Assembly (NCBI GenBank): GCA_014529385.2
Contig: CM043968.1
Location: 2,322,501-2,386,500, forward strand
DNA from: Adiantum capillus-veneris
Taxonomy: Eukaryota > Streptophyta > Polypodiopsida > Polypodiales > Pteridaceae
DNA length: 64,000 nucleotides
Direction: 5' to 3'
The translations under genes and the position numbers were made by a program. This document shows positions 14,501-26,035 of this stretch, in pieces. Each line of letters opens with the position of its first letter. Within the stretch, counting starts at the first letter, position 1. The notes below the pieces were generated by a model. That model saw nothing but the letters and a program-made list of their open reading frames with translations. It had not been told where the DNA came from and did not search any database.

Positions 14501-15848
14501 CGAATTAGAATTCTTGCATAACCTCTATTTTTAATGTTTGTACAAAGCAGTTCATAGGCGGTGCTGCATATTCGTGGGCATCTGGCCCCATAGTTATGTA
14601 TTTAGGTATGTGTGCTACTAGCCTACCAAGTTTGGCGTTGGATAGGTTATCTAGAAATTAGAGCATCACATTGACATAAGTGCACATGTTTCTCATGTAA
14701 CACAATAAAAGTCCTTCACAAGTGACCTTCCTCCATCGCCATCCACTAGCAAAGTCTTGGGTGCCTTCTTTCTTCTATTACATCTTATATTGGTATCATA
14801 GCTTAGCTTGGACTTCACAAGTTCAAAATCCTCGTGTCTTTTTTTCATGTGGTTGAGTGTGTGCCTTAGCATTGGACCTCAAGATGTATCTCTCAATCTT
14901 GAAAGTGCAATTGGGGTAGGGCCATGCTCCTTTAGCTTGAGATCATACAGAGGGAAATTTGTTGCTAGGAGTAAAGGCTAGACCACCTCGACATAATGAG
15001 GGCACACATGTGGCTGGGCATGTTTGATATCATGGACTATAATGTCACAAATGTTTTGTAAGTGCATGCCAATTCTTATTTGGAATATCAATATTTTCTT
15101 GCCTCTTTGATCGACATTGATATAACATCATCAACATCTAGCATCACCATTAGAATCCACATCTCCATTTGGAGCATAATCTCTTGTAGTCTTTCATTAC
15201 AGAGTTGTTTGTTTGCATATCCAAGGTGCACATCAGCCCCCCATTCCCCATTCCAGAGGCCATCCTTGCACTATCATTGCAGAGCTTCAAATCAATCCCA
15301 AGTTTTGCATTTACTGCTAGCTTAGACCATTGTTGGAGCATCAATTTTTTTCAGCACTTTTTTCCATCTTCGCTCCATCAATATTTTCCATCCTTGATCG
15401 ACTCCATCCTAGTTGGGGAAAAGAGTTTACTTTTTGGCCGTACACCATTGAGGATATTGTTGATCACCATCATCACCCATTTCCTTTGATTATAGATGTC
15501 TTCGTCCTTCCTCTTCATTCGGTATTATGTAGATGAGCTCTTCGGAATGCTCTTATTTGTGCACTTTTGAGATGGCACATTGGCCTCACATTCCCTACTT
15601 CTTAGAGTTGTTCATTTTTCCACATCCTATGTGCACATCAACCCCCAATTTTGCATTTCAAAGGCCATCTCTTGATGCCGTCATTGCATAATTTCACCTC
15701 AGTCCTAAGTTTTGCATTTATTGCTAGCTTGGTCGGTTTGTGGAGCATCACTTCTTTTTATCCCTTCCTCCCACCCTCATCAACTTACTATTGCCACATC
15801 TCCCGTGTTGGGGTAGCCTTGGCTAGCCGTATACCATCATTGTTACAT

Positions 15849-16205
15849 CATCCCAACACATTAGGATGGGTGATTGAGCTATATCCGGCCAAGTCTAGAC
15901 TTGCCCACCTCTAGTGAGGCCTAAAAATAGGACTTGGGTCTCATTTATGAGACATCTTGTGTGATCACCTCACTTGGAATATTGATCCTACGTAGCACTA
16001 TCCACATATGCATTTTGGTAATGGCTTGGTGGTATGGGACACCAACCCTTGCAGTGGAGGTTTTCCACTAGTTGCAGGTTCCAAGCTCAAGATTTATGCA
16101 ATATTGGCTCTATGTCTAGGAGGCGAGCCTGATGTCCACTCTCTATGCTCATCTAAGTGTGAGTATTGTGTGTGTCATGTTATGTGTGTAGGATGGATAT
16201 AGCAA
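15849..16205 (+). repeat. LTR-like repeat, copy 1
   Basis: Starts TGTTACATC and shares ATAGGACT, ACATCTTGTGTGATCA, GGCTTGGTGGTATGGGACA and AAGGGACTAA with copy 2 at 16826. About 70-75 % alike by eye. Confidence 0.5.
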
Positions 16206-16379
16206 GGGACTAAGAAGCCAATCAAATCGTACTAGACTTAAAGTCATTTAGATTCAATCCATAGCCAATTTATTGCATGATATGTGGTAAAATGTTTGCG
16301 ACGATCACTAACAAAATCATAAAGACAATGGCTATCTTAATGCTAACCAGCATTGTCAACCTTGTAACCTCCAAGAAGG

Positions 16380-16800
16380 GATGTGGGTGTACCTAAGGGT
16401 ATCAAACGATTCCAAATGATCCATACTGATCAATACTTCATGATGTTGTGGGTCATTCCAAATTATAAAGAAGCTTAGTGATGTATCTTATAAACTCGAT
16501 CTCCCCTCTAGCCTTACTCTCCATCATGTGTTCCATGTCTATGACTTAACGTGATGATTGGCCAAGATGAATGAGTGTTTCCTGTCGAGGAAATCCCAAG
16601 TTAGAATGATACCACTCGTTATATTCCACCTTAACTCAAAAATATTCATGAGCAATGGCTCAAAAAGTTTTGCAAAACTTCCTACCCTAAGTATTTGATC
16701 AAGTAAAGGCATCAACGTGCCTCAATTTTGCTTGGGAGTTGATAAGATTATCAAAGAGTTGTTTTATTGGGTTTTGTAATCAAGGACCTTACTGAGGATA
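16380..16800 (+). pseudogene. Ty3/gypsy pol C-terminal remnant
   Basis: A decayed frame reads LSDVSYKLDLPSSLTLHHVFHV near 16465-16545. This corresponds to the conserved stretch after the gypsy integrase core (family form like GPVAYKLELP...IHPVFHVSLL). Multiple stops follow. It lies directly before the LTR-like repeat at 16826, the position expected for the end of pol before a 3' LTR. Confidence 0.55.
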
Positions 16801-16825
16801 AAGATAAAACATAAGAGGAGAAGTG

Positions 16826-17182
16826 TTACATCCCTAGGCACCAAGATGGGCACATGAGCTATGTTCGCGAAGTGTGAACCTAGCCACATCTACAATGAGA
16901 CTTATAAATAGGACTCAAGTCCCATTCATGATACATCTTGTGTGATCAGCTTTAGGCCCTAGGCAGCTCAAGCCACACATCGATATCGGCATGGGCTTGG
17001 TGGTATGGGACATCATCCCTTGTGGTAGAGACTTTCTCACTAGTTTCAGCCTCCCATGCTTCGGGGTCAACCCATATTGGCTCTATAGCTAAGAGGTGAG
17101 CCTGATGTTTGCTCTCTCTGCTCATTTAAGTGTGAATATGGCTTGTATTGTGTCATGTGTGCTAGATGGATCTAACAAGGGA
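16826..17182 (+). repeat. LTR-like repeat, copy 2
   Basis: Begins TGTTACATCCC right after the gypsy pol remnant, so it is probably the start of that element's 3' LTR. Homology to other pieces (17297-17463) suggests the LTR continued to about 17470. Confidence 0.5.
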
Positions 17183-17849
17183 CTAACAATCATGGACCTT
17201 GGCATCAGCATAACCATCATTATCATTCTACCAACATTCATGTGGTGTCCATATATGTTTGATAGCATCCTACTTGATACAGAGAGATTACTACTAACTA
17301 TATATCATTGAGTACATTGTTGATCACTAACACACCCATTTTGTCTAATTATAGACATCTCGATCCTTCCTCTCCATTAGGTATATAAGGATCGTCTCTT
17401 TGGAATTGTCTCACTTGTGCAATTCAAGGGTGGCACAGCAAGCACGCATTCCCTACTTCTTCTTAGCAATTGAGCATCATCAATTAAAACGAGGCAACCA
17501 TTGTAGAAGTTGTAGTCATCATTGCCCACATTGGTGACGCAGTCTTTGTGGAGCCAAGAGGAGTATCTTCATCACCATCGGTTGTTGCAAACTCTTCTCT
17601 TCATTCATCAACTCTTTCATTTCCATTAGCTTTATTAGCATACTATCATCCACATCATCAACATAGCTATCCTTTTCATGGGTGGGGTTCGTCAAACTTG
17701 CCTCATCTTAAGAAGGGGGGGAAGTCACATGTACACTGGCATAATGCTTTATGTGGACATGCTTTTGCTACATCAAGACATTATCTTTAGTTAGGGGTTC
17801 ATGCCCGGCACCTTTGTAAGAAGGTTTGGAGGACTTGCATGACGGAACC

Positions 17850-17970
17850 GCCATCAGATAAATGGTTGTAAAACGTAGTTGATGGGTGTTGTTAGACATT
17901 TGCATGATCACGTAGTGCCATCAGATAAATGGTTGTAAAAGGTAGTTGATGGGTGTTATTACACATTTGT
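17850..17970. repeat. Tandem duplication, 67-bp unit
   Basis: GCCATCAGATAAATGGTTGT followed by AAAACGTAGTTGATGGG begins at 17850 and again at 17917 with very few differences. Confidence 0.9.
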
Positions 17971-18636
17971 GTGCATCTCTCATCATCGTCATGTAGCTAG
18001 GTATATATGCCACTTGCCTACCAAGTTTTGTGCCATGAGGTCAGTTATCTAGGAGCTAGAGCATGGTGTGCACTTAAAATGCCTACACCCATAAGCAACG
18101 CCTCGAACATGAATTTCAACCTAAATCTAGCATCTTATGCAAGTAGGGTTTGTTGACTCTCGAGGGTTGCACTATGTAATCATGTTAGTGTCGTATAACG
18201 TGAGCTCGATAGGAGGGGTTTTTTAATTAAAAAAATTTAGGCAACTTAACAAAGATACATTGAAATAAGGGGTCATTTTATTCATTCAGACATGTTAAAA
18301 GAGGGGTTTTTTTAATACTGTGCGAACACATGTTATATAGGGGGTACTGAACACTGAACCCCCCGAGATTTGACTAACCCTAATTGAACAATTCCCAGTG
18401 GGAATCCCAACATGGGCTAGCATCCATATGAAATAAAAAATGCATCTATAGATACAAATGCAAGAGCAAAATTGTGATACAAGAGCATGAGACGGTCCCA
18501 CAAGGAACCATGTCCTTGATATGTTATAAATCTTGAATCTGCTCTGCTGTTGATGAACAATTTATTGTTGACCAATCCTCACTGTGTACTCCAAAAAAGA
18601 GGCCGATGCATCATTTAAGTCCACTCTAGTCAAAAC

Positions 18637-18656
18637 CTCTCTCTCTCTCTCTCTCT
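18637..18656. repeat. (CT)10 microsatellite
   Basis: Short perfect CT run. Confidence 0.9.
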
Positions 18657-18779
18657 GGTCATATGACAAAATTATATCAAATAATTTACGTATTTTATAT
18701 TTTGGTTCTATACATTCTTTAACTCCGGGAGTAGGTACGATAAGAGGCGATGGCAACAAATGTAAACATCCATAAGCTG

Positions 18780-19062
18780 GTGAAGTGAAGAGTTTTTATA
18801 GTGAAGAGTTTGGACTGCATTTACATGCTTTAAAATGTTTAGTTGTTTGAATACTCACAAGTCTTTTCCAATCCCATGCTAGTGTTTCAAAACTTTGTTT
18901 GCATATTTATAGTGAAAGCTAGTGAATTGAAGAGTTTTTATAGTGAAGAGCTTGGAGTGCATTTACATGCTTTAGAATGTTTAGCTGTTTGATTACTCAC
19001 AAGTCTTTTCCGATCCCATGCTAGTGCTTCAAAATTTCTTTGCATTGTAAAAAAGATAGCAA
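18780..19062. repeat. Tandem duplication, ~142-bp unit, next to the copia insertion
   Basis: GAAGAGTTTTTATAGTGAAG and CTCACAAGTCTTTTCC recur in order at 18787 and 18929; the copies are about 90 % alike by eye. The copia LTR begins only 16 bp after the second copy. Confidence 0.88.
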
Positions 19063-19078
19063 ACATGTACAAGAAGCT

Positions 19079-19279
19079 TGTTGGAATTAGGGTTGCAGGA
19101 AAACACACACAATTTGGAGAAGACAAAGGAAGCTCAAGGCACAGTGTATTACTTAGTGTGCCCTAGAATGATGGGCGTATTTACAATGCACGGGGGGAAA
19201 AACCTCCTAAAGAGGGGAAAAATGCCATGGCAGTCCTAAGTGTGTTCACACACCTCACTACCACATGTATATGGTAACA
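19079..19279 (-). repeat. Copia 3' LTR
   Basis: On the plus strand it runs from TGTTGGAATTAGGG to GGTAACA, giving TG...CA ends. A polypurine tract (CCAGGGGGGATT on the minus strand) adjoins at 19280-19291. Shorter than the other LTR mainly because an internal stretch (CAACAGAGAG and a GATAG-containing piece) is absent. Confidence 0.85.
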
Positions 19280-19354
19280 AATCCCCCCTGGAGTGATGCG
19301 ATGAACGAGAGTTGGCACATAGAGTAAGGGAAGTGCCATGCCCTGAGGACATGA

Positions 19355-20055
19355 TCAGTCCACAAAGGGGAGTAAGCCCAAAGCTTTGCAGAAAGCTTCA
19401 AACTTCTCACGAGACAATGCCTTTGTGAAAAGATCTATAAGACTGTCATGTGTTGGCACATAAGCCAAGCTGATCTCTCCTACTGAGAGTCTCTCTCTGA
19501 AATAGTGGTAATGCACCTCAATGTGCTTTGCGCGAGCATGAAAAGCTGAGTTCCTCGCAACTGCCAATGCGCTCTGACTATCAGTATAGATAGTGTTGGC
19601 AGTGTCCTGTCCCACACCCAAATCAACCATAATTCTGAGCCATACACACTCAACCGTAGCTGTGAAAACTGCCCTGTACTTAGCCTCACAACTAGAAGTG
19701 GCTATAGTAGGTTGCTTCTTGCTCAACCATGATATACATGAACTGCCAAGCATGAAACAGAAACCACTTGTGGACGCTTGCATGTTAAAACAACAAGCCC
19801 AATCTAAGTTCGAAAAAGTATGTAAGTCTGGCGGCAATGATCCCCCTTGGGATAAAACAAGTTAAGATGTAAAGTGCCACTCAAGTAGCAGAAAATCCTC
19901 TTGACAGCCTGCCAATGCTTAGACCCTGGGCTATGCATGAAGCTGCTGACTTGTGAGACTGCAAACTGAATATCTAGCCTAGTGTTGCATACATAAATGA
20001 GGCATCCAACAATAGTTTGGTAAAGAGTAACATCTTGCAGGATCACCAACATCAT
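19355..20055 (-). pseudogene. Copia RNase H and end of reverse transcriptase
   Basis: Two overlapping minus-strand frames. The upstream one (to 19804) has YQTIVGCLIYVCNTRLDIQFAVSQ, the conserved stretch between copia RT and RNase H. The downstream one (19355-19837) holds SSCEAKYRAV (family SSTEAEY), YTDSQSALAVARN with the catalytic Asp, and RAKHIEVHYHYFRE. It ends in a normal C-terminus with TGA near 19355. A frameshift around 19830 separates the two. RNase H removes RNA template during reverse transcription. Confidence 0.85.
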
Positions 20056-20113
20056 ATAGACTCAATTTCAAACCTGTTTTCGTGGAAGTGGCAAAAGGTT
20101 TGCAATCCTCAAG

Positions 20114-21030
20114 TCAAAACTTACATAGCAATGTCTCTATGTAACTTTTCTGACACAAGGCAAAAATACCATCACACTGCTTGAACTCTATACCCAAGTA
20201 ATGATGCAACAACCCTAAATATTTCATCTTGAAAGTAGCATTCAAATCAGCCTTAAATTCAAAATTATGTCTCTCATTTGGTCCAATGATTAGCAAATCA
20301 TCCACATAAAGAACCACAATGAGAAGTACATCACCCTCACTCTTTACATACAATGTGCTTTCTGTTGGACTATTACAAAAGCCTCGTTTGACCAAATGAG
20401 TGTCAGCCTTCTCATATCAAGCACGAGGAGATTGCTTCAACCCATACAAGCTTTGTTACATTTGAACACTTTATCCTCTTCTCTTTTCTTGACAAAACCG
20501 TGAGGACGCGTTACATAAACTTCCTCAAATATGTCACCATTCAAGAAAGAAGTAACAATGTATGATTGATGTACATCCCAACCAAAATGAGTTGCCATTG
20601 CACATAGAAAATGCACAATAGTCATACGACAAGTGGGAGCAAAAATCTCTTCATAATCTATGCCTTTTTGTTGTGCATAACCCTTTGCAATAAGTCGAGC
20701 CTTACAGCGATCAATCTCACCATCCGGGTTGCGTTTAAAATTCTAAACCCACTTTGTACCAATGGCCTTTTTTCCAGGAGGCAAATCACAGAAACTCCAT
20801 GTGTCATTTTCTATAAGTACGTCATATTCTGAATGCATGGCAGCCATCCAATTTTTTGAATTCTGTGCTTCATCAAAAGATAGAGGTTCCTCAACATCAT
20901 GTAAGCTAGACACAGCCAAAGCATAACAATCTGATGCATAAGATGCATGGCGAGAGCCTGAATGAGTGTGACTAGACAATGGTGCATCCAATTTACTATC
21001 ACGCAATGTATGCACGAGCCATTTTGGCAT
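20114..21030 (-). pseudogene. Copia reverse transcriptase, broken
   Basis: Minus-strand frames give NWMAAMHSEYDVLIENDTW and LPPGKKAIGTKWV (21030-20743), then the palm region with FLNGDIFEEVYV (20625-20437), then YVDDLLIIG with the catalytic aspartates, and a later YLGIEF (20395-20114). These are standard copia RT motifs in order. Stops lie between the segments, for example directly after the TKWV motif near 20743. The enzyme once copied the element's RNA into DNA. It is not translatable as one protein now. Confidence 0.88.
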
Positions 21031-21153
21031 ACCTCTAGCTTGCTCATTTTCAGCCCTTTCCTCATCAACTACATCATGTACATTTGCATCAGTAATAGGG
21101 TGATCTGTAACAATTTAGAAACCCCTATAGGCTGTACTTTGCCTCATTGGAAT

Positions 21154-21660
21154 TTACATTCGAACTTCCACCATCGAAAAGAGGCAACAAAGTGTCATAA
21201 TGTCCTGTGAGCTTACGTTACTGTCTTGAGTACATGACAACAAGGGCTGAACAGAACTTTCCACAAACACAACATCCTGTGAAACCAGAATACGCTTTGT
21301 TTGTGGATGATACAACCTGTAACCTTTGCTTTCAACACTATAACCAACAAAAATACATTTGACATCCTTATCATTCAATTTTTTGCGCCATGTTTGTGGC
21401 ACCAAAGCATATGCCAAACAACCAAAAACACGTATGTGCTCAATTGAAGGCTTTCTATCAAACTGTAAAATTCATATGCCCAAAACGTGCATGCTGAAGT
21501 TTTGCATCTGAAATAGCCTTTAAATCCACAAATACATTTGCAAAATTCTACCCACACTTGTCATACAGCCCATGACATAAAATGCCTGATGCAACAATTA
21601 CATCTGTCATCCACAAATTTGACTACAAGACCAAGTCTAACAAGTGCAGATAGAGATAAA
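21154..21660 (-). pseudogene. Copia integrase region with catalytic core deleted
   Basis: Reading on the minus strand, the protease tail (PGIKR near 21660) is followed by a degenerate pre-integrase piece (HARFGHMNF near 21475). It passes at about 21460-21472 straight into the post-core sequence RKPSIEHIRVFGCLAYALVP and KCIFVGYSVESKGYRLY...DVVF. The roughly 200 residues of the DDE integrase core that normally lie between are absent. The junction also shifts frame. The element could not integrate with its own enzyme. Confidence 0.75.
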
Positions 21661-22507
21661 ATATTCTCTTGATCCCAGGTACATAAAGTGCATCAACAAG
21701 TGTGAAAGAACTGCCATTTGCAGCAATAAGCACAATCTTTCCAACTCCCTGAACTGGATAAGAGGCATTGCTGGCACAAGTAACTAAATTCCCATGAGGG
21801 ACATATTCAAGAGAGGTGAACAAATCACGATGTGAGGTAATGTGCTTTGTAGCACCACTGTCAAAATACCACACATGTGAATCTGCAGCAACTGACATGC
21901 ATGCATCATGGACATCAGGATTATAAGTGCACTCTGCGCTAAAAGCCCATTCTACATCAACATCAACATCATAGTCTCCTTTCACAGAAGACTCAACAAT
22001 AACTGCATTTGTAGTGGAACCAACCTCTTTCTTCTTAGCCCCTTTGGCCTTCAACTTAGGACACTGCTTGATCAAGTGATCATTAGCTTTACAATAATGG
22101 TAACACATCTTCTTTTTGCCCTTATCACCAGAATTTCCAGACGCATTGCTGCCAGCAGAAGCATTAGGAACATATGATTTTCCACTCACAGAAGTGGTTG
22201 CATTGATGTTACCACCTTTTCTTTGGGCAACAATAAAGGCATGTTCAACTACACGCTGTCTAGTTCTGTTTTTTCTAGAAAGAGACTCTTGCAATAGCAA
22301 TGTGCATAATGCATTAAACTTGACAACTTCAAGATTTCCTTGGGTCATAAGTCTCCCAGTACTAGCAAAAGTCTGGTAAGAATCTGGCAAGGGCATCAAG
22401 AACAGTCTACACAAGGGAACTATCTGAAATGACTTCTCTTGCAGAAATAAGTTGCTCATTGATATCCTTGACATCAGCAAGGAAAGTGTCCATGTCATCT
22501 TCCTCAT
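21623..22507 (-). pseudogene. Copia Gag C-terminus, zinc knuckle and protease
   Basis: This 294-codon minus-strand frame contains the distal Gag domain, a zinc knuckle CYHYCKANDHLIKQC and the aspartic-protease motif WYFDSGATKHIT. The knuckle has three residues between the first two cysteines instead of two, unusual for the CX2CX4HX4C class. The protease D-S-G triad is intact. It lies in a different frame from the N-terminal Gag part, so a shift occurred near 22425. The protease normally cleaves the polyprotein. Confidence 0.82.
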
Positions 22508-22913
22508 GCATAATCTTCAACTCCAGCTCTTTACACAACAATGCAATTTTAGCCCCATTGCGACTTGCAAAAAGGCCAACGAGAATATCCCAAGCCTGTT
22601 TTACAAATTTCGTTGAATGAATGTGAGGAGTTATAGTGCGCTTCACAGACAACACAATCAATGTATGAGCCTGCGCATCTTTTACATCCCAACGAGCGTG
22701 TTATGCAGTAGGCGCAATCCTTGCAGCAAGACCTGCAACATCCTCAACATCCCTTGTATCCTTAGAAGTAGGACGTACATCAATGCCCAACACAATGTTC
22801 CAAACGCCCTTCGACACAAGAACATGTTGCATCATATAAGCCTACATAGGGTAATTGTCCCCATCCAATCTGTCCTTAGTAGCAAACATCTCATCTGTGT
22901 TGTTGTCAGCCAT
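22407..22913 (-). pseudogene. Copia Gag N-terminal part (UBN2-type)
   Basis: An ATG at 22911-22913 (minus) gives MADNNTDEMFATKDRLDGDNYPM, then a stop, then AYMMQHVLVSKGVWNIV. This is the conserved start of copia Gag (family form DGxNYxxWxxxMxxxL...W). A further stop lies near 22700. The last part (22661-22407) carries AWDILVGLFASRNGAKIALLCKEL and the UBN2-like ELKIMHEEDDMDTFLADVKDINEQL. The first stop is best explained as Trp TGG to TAG. Gag forms the particle that packages element RNA. Confidence 0.8.
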
Positions 22914-23261
22914 GGTAAATGCTGCACCTGATGTGAAAACTTCCCAAGAAGAGGAGAAGGAAAGCGGGCACAACACATGCTATATAACACAAATCGTAGA
23001 AGACCATAAGGAACCTGTTATGTAGAAAATGACACTGACAAAATTTCTGCACAAAATGGAGAAATAGCCTGCACAACACTGCATGTAGTGGAAACGGAGG
23101 CCCATATGAGCCCGAATAAAAAATCTGAGCAAACTAAGCTCTACGTGCTATCCAAAAAATTTTGTCAACCTGCGAACACTCGCCAAAGCTCACAAAAATC
23201 GGAGAAAGTGAGCACCTGTGTGCTGGAGCTACTGGCGATTAAGCCTGTGAGGATGCAACCT

Positions 23262-23273
23262 GCTCTGATACCA
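23262..23273 (-). other. Primer-binding site for initiator tRNA-Met
   Basis: Minus strand reads TGGTATCAGAGC two bases inside the 5' LTR, the standard plant iMet PBS. Confidence 0.9.
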
Positions 23274-23275
23274 AT

Positions 23276-23504
23276 TGTTGGAATTAGGGTTGCAGGAAAA
23301 CACACACAGCTTGGAGAAGACGAAGGAAGCTCAAGGCACACAACAGAGAGTGTATTACTTAGTGTGCAATGGAAAAAATAGATAGCCCTAGAATGATGGG
23401 CGTATTTACAATGCACGGGGAAAAAACCTCCTAAAGAGGGGGAAAAATTCCCCGACAGTCCTAAGTGTGTTCACACACATCACTACCACGTGTCTATATT
23501 AAAT
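23276..23504 (-). repeat. Copia 5' LTR
   Basis: Matches 19079-19279 with scattered substitutions and an extra segment. The outer boundary near 23504 is approximate because the terminal bases differ from the other LTR. Confidence 0.8.
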
Positions 23505-25034
23505 AGCTCTCAAGGAAAGAGCATTAGTGACTTGAGTCACCCTTACAAGGGCAGCTTGAACTTTTGTGCAGGAGGTAGCTAAAACAACCTAGTTGTAGCA
23601 ACCATCAAAATCCAACATCAAATAACGAGCATCCTCTTACATGGGCACCTCATTTTTTTTGTGTAGAGGTTAGCCACAACCACGTTACATTTCAAGTCTC
23701 ATGTTACATGGGCTTCTAAATTTTGTGTAGATAAACATGCCTCAAAGGTATCAAAATTCACTTTCTAGAGAGGTCTCTGGTGAAGTAATCCTTAGATTTT
23801 TGAGGATGCAGTCTTGAAAGTAGTCTTTGCACAAAGGCTTGGGTTGATTTGCGATATGATAGTAGGTACAAAATTTTGTAGGATCTTTGGACCTTTAGAA
23901 ACATACATATCCTTTACCCTTTGGCCATAGTGGGTTGCTAAATTTTGAAGACCTATGTATGCCTACTGATGGTTGTGAGGCATGTAGAATACGCTTTCAT
24001 GTATTCTTGAAGATGTGAATTGTATTAAACCTCATCAGTTCCTTGGATGAAGTCCATCTCAGGCAAGCAATTCTTCTACAAAGTAGCAACACAAAAACAG
24101 GAGTCATGCTATGCTAAAACAACACTTTTGGACAACAGCCTTGCATCCTTTTTTGTTTCTATTTTCTACAAATGCTCACTGATCTTATTTTGGGAAGAGG
24201 CTGCTCACACAATGTATTAACATTGCGCTCAAATGTAGTTTTGGTTATTGCCATTTTCTAGTCTACAAGTTTTGTGCAATTTTTTTTATTTTTGCAAATA
24301 CGTTTGGTAATGATGGAATCGATCAGATTGTCAATGAGAAATTAGATAAGAACAGAGGGGGCACTAGTATTGTGTGCGTGCGTGCGTGCGTGCGTGTGTG
24401 TGTGTAGCCATCATAAAAAAGAAGTGGAAATATCTTGTGAATGTTATGAGATTGCATCTTAACAACCACTCAAGGCCATGATGGTGGGTTCCTTAGTGTA
24501 GCTAAAAAGGAAACCTCTGCCTTGAAACCCACCTCACTGCTTCAAGAGTGGGAGCTAAAGGATTAGGACCCGCTAGCTCATGGGTAAGCTACTTGGACAC
24601 TACATTGCATCTTCTAGGCTAGGCATGGAGCAAAAAAAAAACCGGGCTATTCTTAGTTGATGCTTTCAACATAGGGTGAAGCTCAATAATAAGTGGAATG
24701 TTCTATCGACCTGTCTTCAAGGCTAGGTATGGAGCAGTCGATGCTTTCAACATAGGGTGAAACTCAATAATAAGTGGAATGTTCTATCGACCCATCTTCC
24801 ACATTGACAATTTAACATTTTTGGTTGTTGTGTGATGGTGGTAGGTAGGAGGGGCATTCCTTGCTCTATGGTGAATGACTTCGAGTTATTTGTCGTATTC
24901 ATTGTTTTAAAAACCTCATGTGGTTAATTCATTGACAATATGGTTTGTTAGCACCTTTCATGACTTGTCTATTACTGTTTACCTTTTTCCCACCCACCTC
25001 TTTGCAAACTGCATTAACTTCATTGACTTTTACC
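23505..25034. other. No gene recognised
   Basis: No family motifs. Contains a (TGCG)n/(TG)n tract at 24371-24405 and a duplicated ~80-bp segment at 24617-24810. Confidence 0.6.
24617..24810. repeat. Direct duplication, ~81-bp spacing
   Basis: GATGCTTTCAACATAGGGTG and AATGTTCTATCGACC occur twice with almost no change; the flanking GGCTAGG(C/T)ATGGAGC is duplicated as well. Confidence 0.88.
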
Positions 25035-25056
25035 TTCTCTCTCTCTCTCTCTCTCA

Positions 25057-25148
<92 letters not shown>

Positions 25149-25163
25149 CACACTCACTCACTC
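25035..25163. repeat. (CT)n(CA)n microsatellite
   Basis: CT run followed by about 48 CA units with one AA interruption, ending in CACTCACTCACTC. Two plus-strand frames through it are artefacts. Confidence 0.96.
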
Positions 25164-26014
25164 GTAGGCTCCTCCTCACATCCTATTCTCAAGCCAAGAG
25201 GAGGAGGGATCCACTTGTGTTTGGATCATTGCTTTTCTCAAAATTTACCTTGTTTGACAAAGATCAATACTTGCCTTACTCAATGTTGGACTTCTTTTTT
25301 GCTTTATTTACAACCCTCTGCAAGCACTACTTTGAGCATGTGGCTAAATACTTTGTCTCCATTGTATGCAATCGAGAGATCATAGTCTTGTGTGGAAGTC
25401 ATACTATGGGGTTAGTGAAGTTGTACGTATAGACAACATACAACCTTGCACCAATTTATTCTGCTTGGGAGTTTGACCATTCCTTGTAAGACCGCTCTCA
25501 GATGTGGACGAATGACCTTCCTCCAGAGCTTGACATGGGTCAATCATCATGTTTGCCTTTAGTAATGGTTGTCACATAGGGCGAAGGGGCTCCATCATTG
25601 CAATCAACTTGGCACCATCATATCTAGGATTTTGTGGATTGTGGGTGACCACCCAAGTAGCCCTGCACCTGCCCAAGCTCCTCACGACAATGTTGATCGG
25701 TTGTGCAAGCCTAGAACAATTCATTTTCTTGTCAGTGTCCTTTGCTCAATATGACGATGATTGTGGAGAGAAAAGGTGGTCGCCTAAGGTGTAACATGCC
25801 ACACATGCCAAGGGGCCTAAGCTCCACCTCTTCTCTGCGAGAAAGCATTTTGAGGATGGAATTCGAATAGAAAAGCTTGTGTAATGCTAAAGTAGATTCA
25901 CTTGCACTCGGCCAAAAATCCAAATAATGGGAGCACCATCCCATTCGCGATGTTGGTGAAACACAAAGAAAGGAAATAATGCTATCCCACTTTCAGGCTA
26001 GGGGGGTTTTTTTT
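25164..26014. other. No gene recognised
   Basis: Short frames without recognisable motifs. Confidence 0.55.
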
Positions 26015-26035
26015 GGGGGGGGGGGGGGGGGGGGG
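26015..26035. repeat. Poly-G run (21 G)
   Basis: Homopolymer immediately after an eight-T run; its true length is uncertain in sequencing data. Confidence 0.85.

Larger units (their letters stand above)
14540..18100. other. Mosaic of diverged repeats around a dead gypsy element
   Basis: Several pairs of diverged direct repeats overlap here. 14575-14690 resembles 17965-18085; 15205-15360 resembles 15610-15770; 15445-15602 resembles 17297-17463; 15849-16205 resembles 16826-17182. The last pair begins TGTTACATC in both copies and flanks gypsy-like coding debris, suggesting old LTRs. The extra copies suggest nested insertions or repeated duplication. No intact gene is present. Confidence 0.6.
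19079..23504 (-). mobile_element. Ty1/copia retrotransposon, decayed, integrase core deleted
   Basis: Two LTRs (19079-19279 and 23276-23504) bound an internal region. Read on the minus strand it contains a PBS for initiator tRNA-Met, Gag, zinc knuckle, protease, a remnant of the pre-integrase region, reverse transcriptase and RNase H, followed by a polypurine tract. The order integrase-RT-RNase H is that of copia. The integrase catalytic core is missing, and stops and frameshifts occur throughout. A short AGCT is found close outside both LTRs, but a clean 5-bp target duplication could not be established. Confidence 0.9.

Noticed and set aside
20611-22931. Plus-strand frames across the copia element
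   Set aside because: Antisense to recognised Gag, protease and RT coding sequence.
24920-25432. 170-codon frame with Thr-His repeats
   Set aside because: Driven by the (CA)n tract; flanking residues show no family signature.
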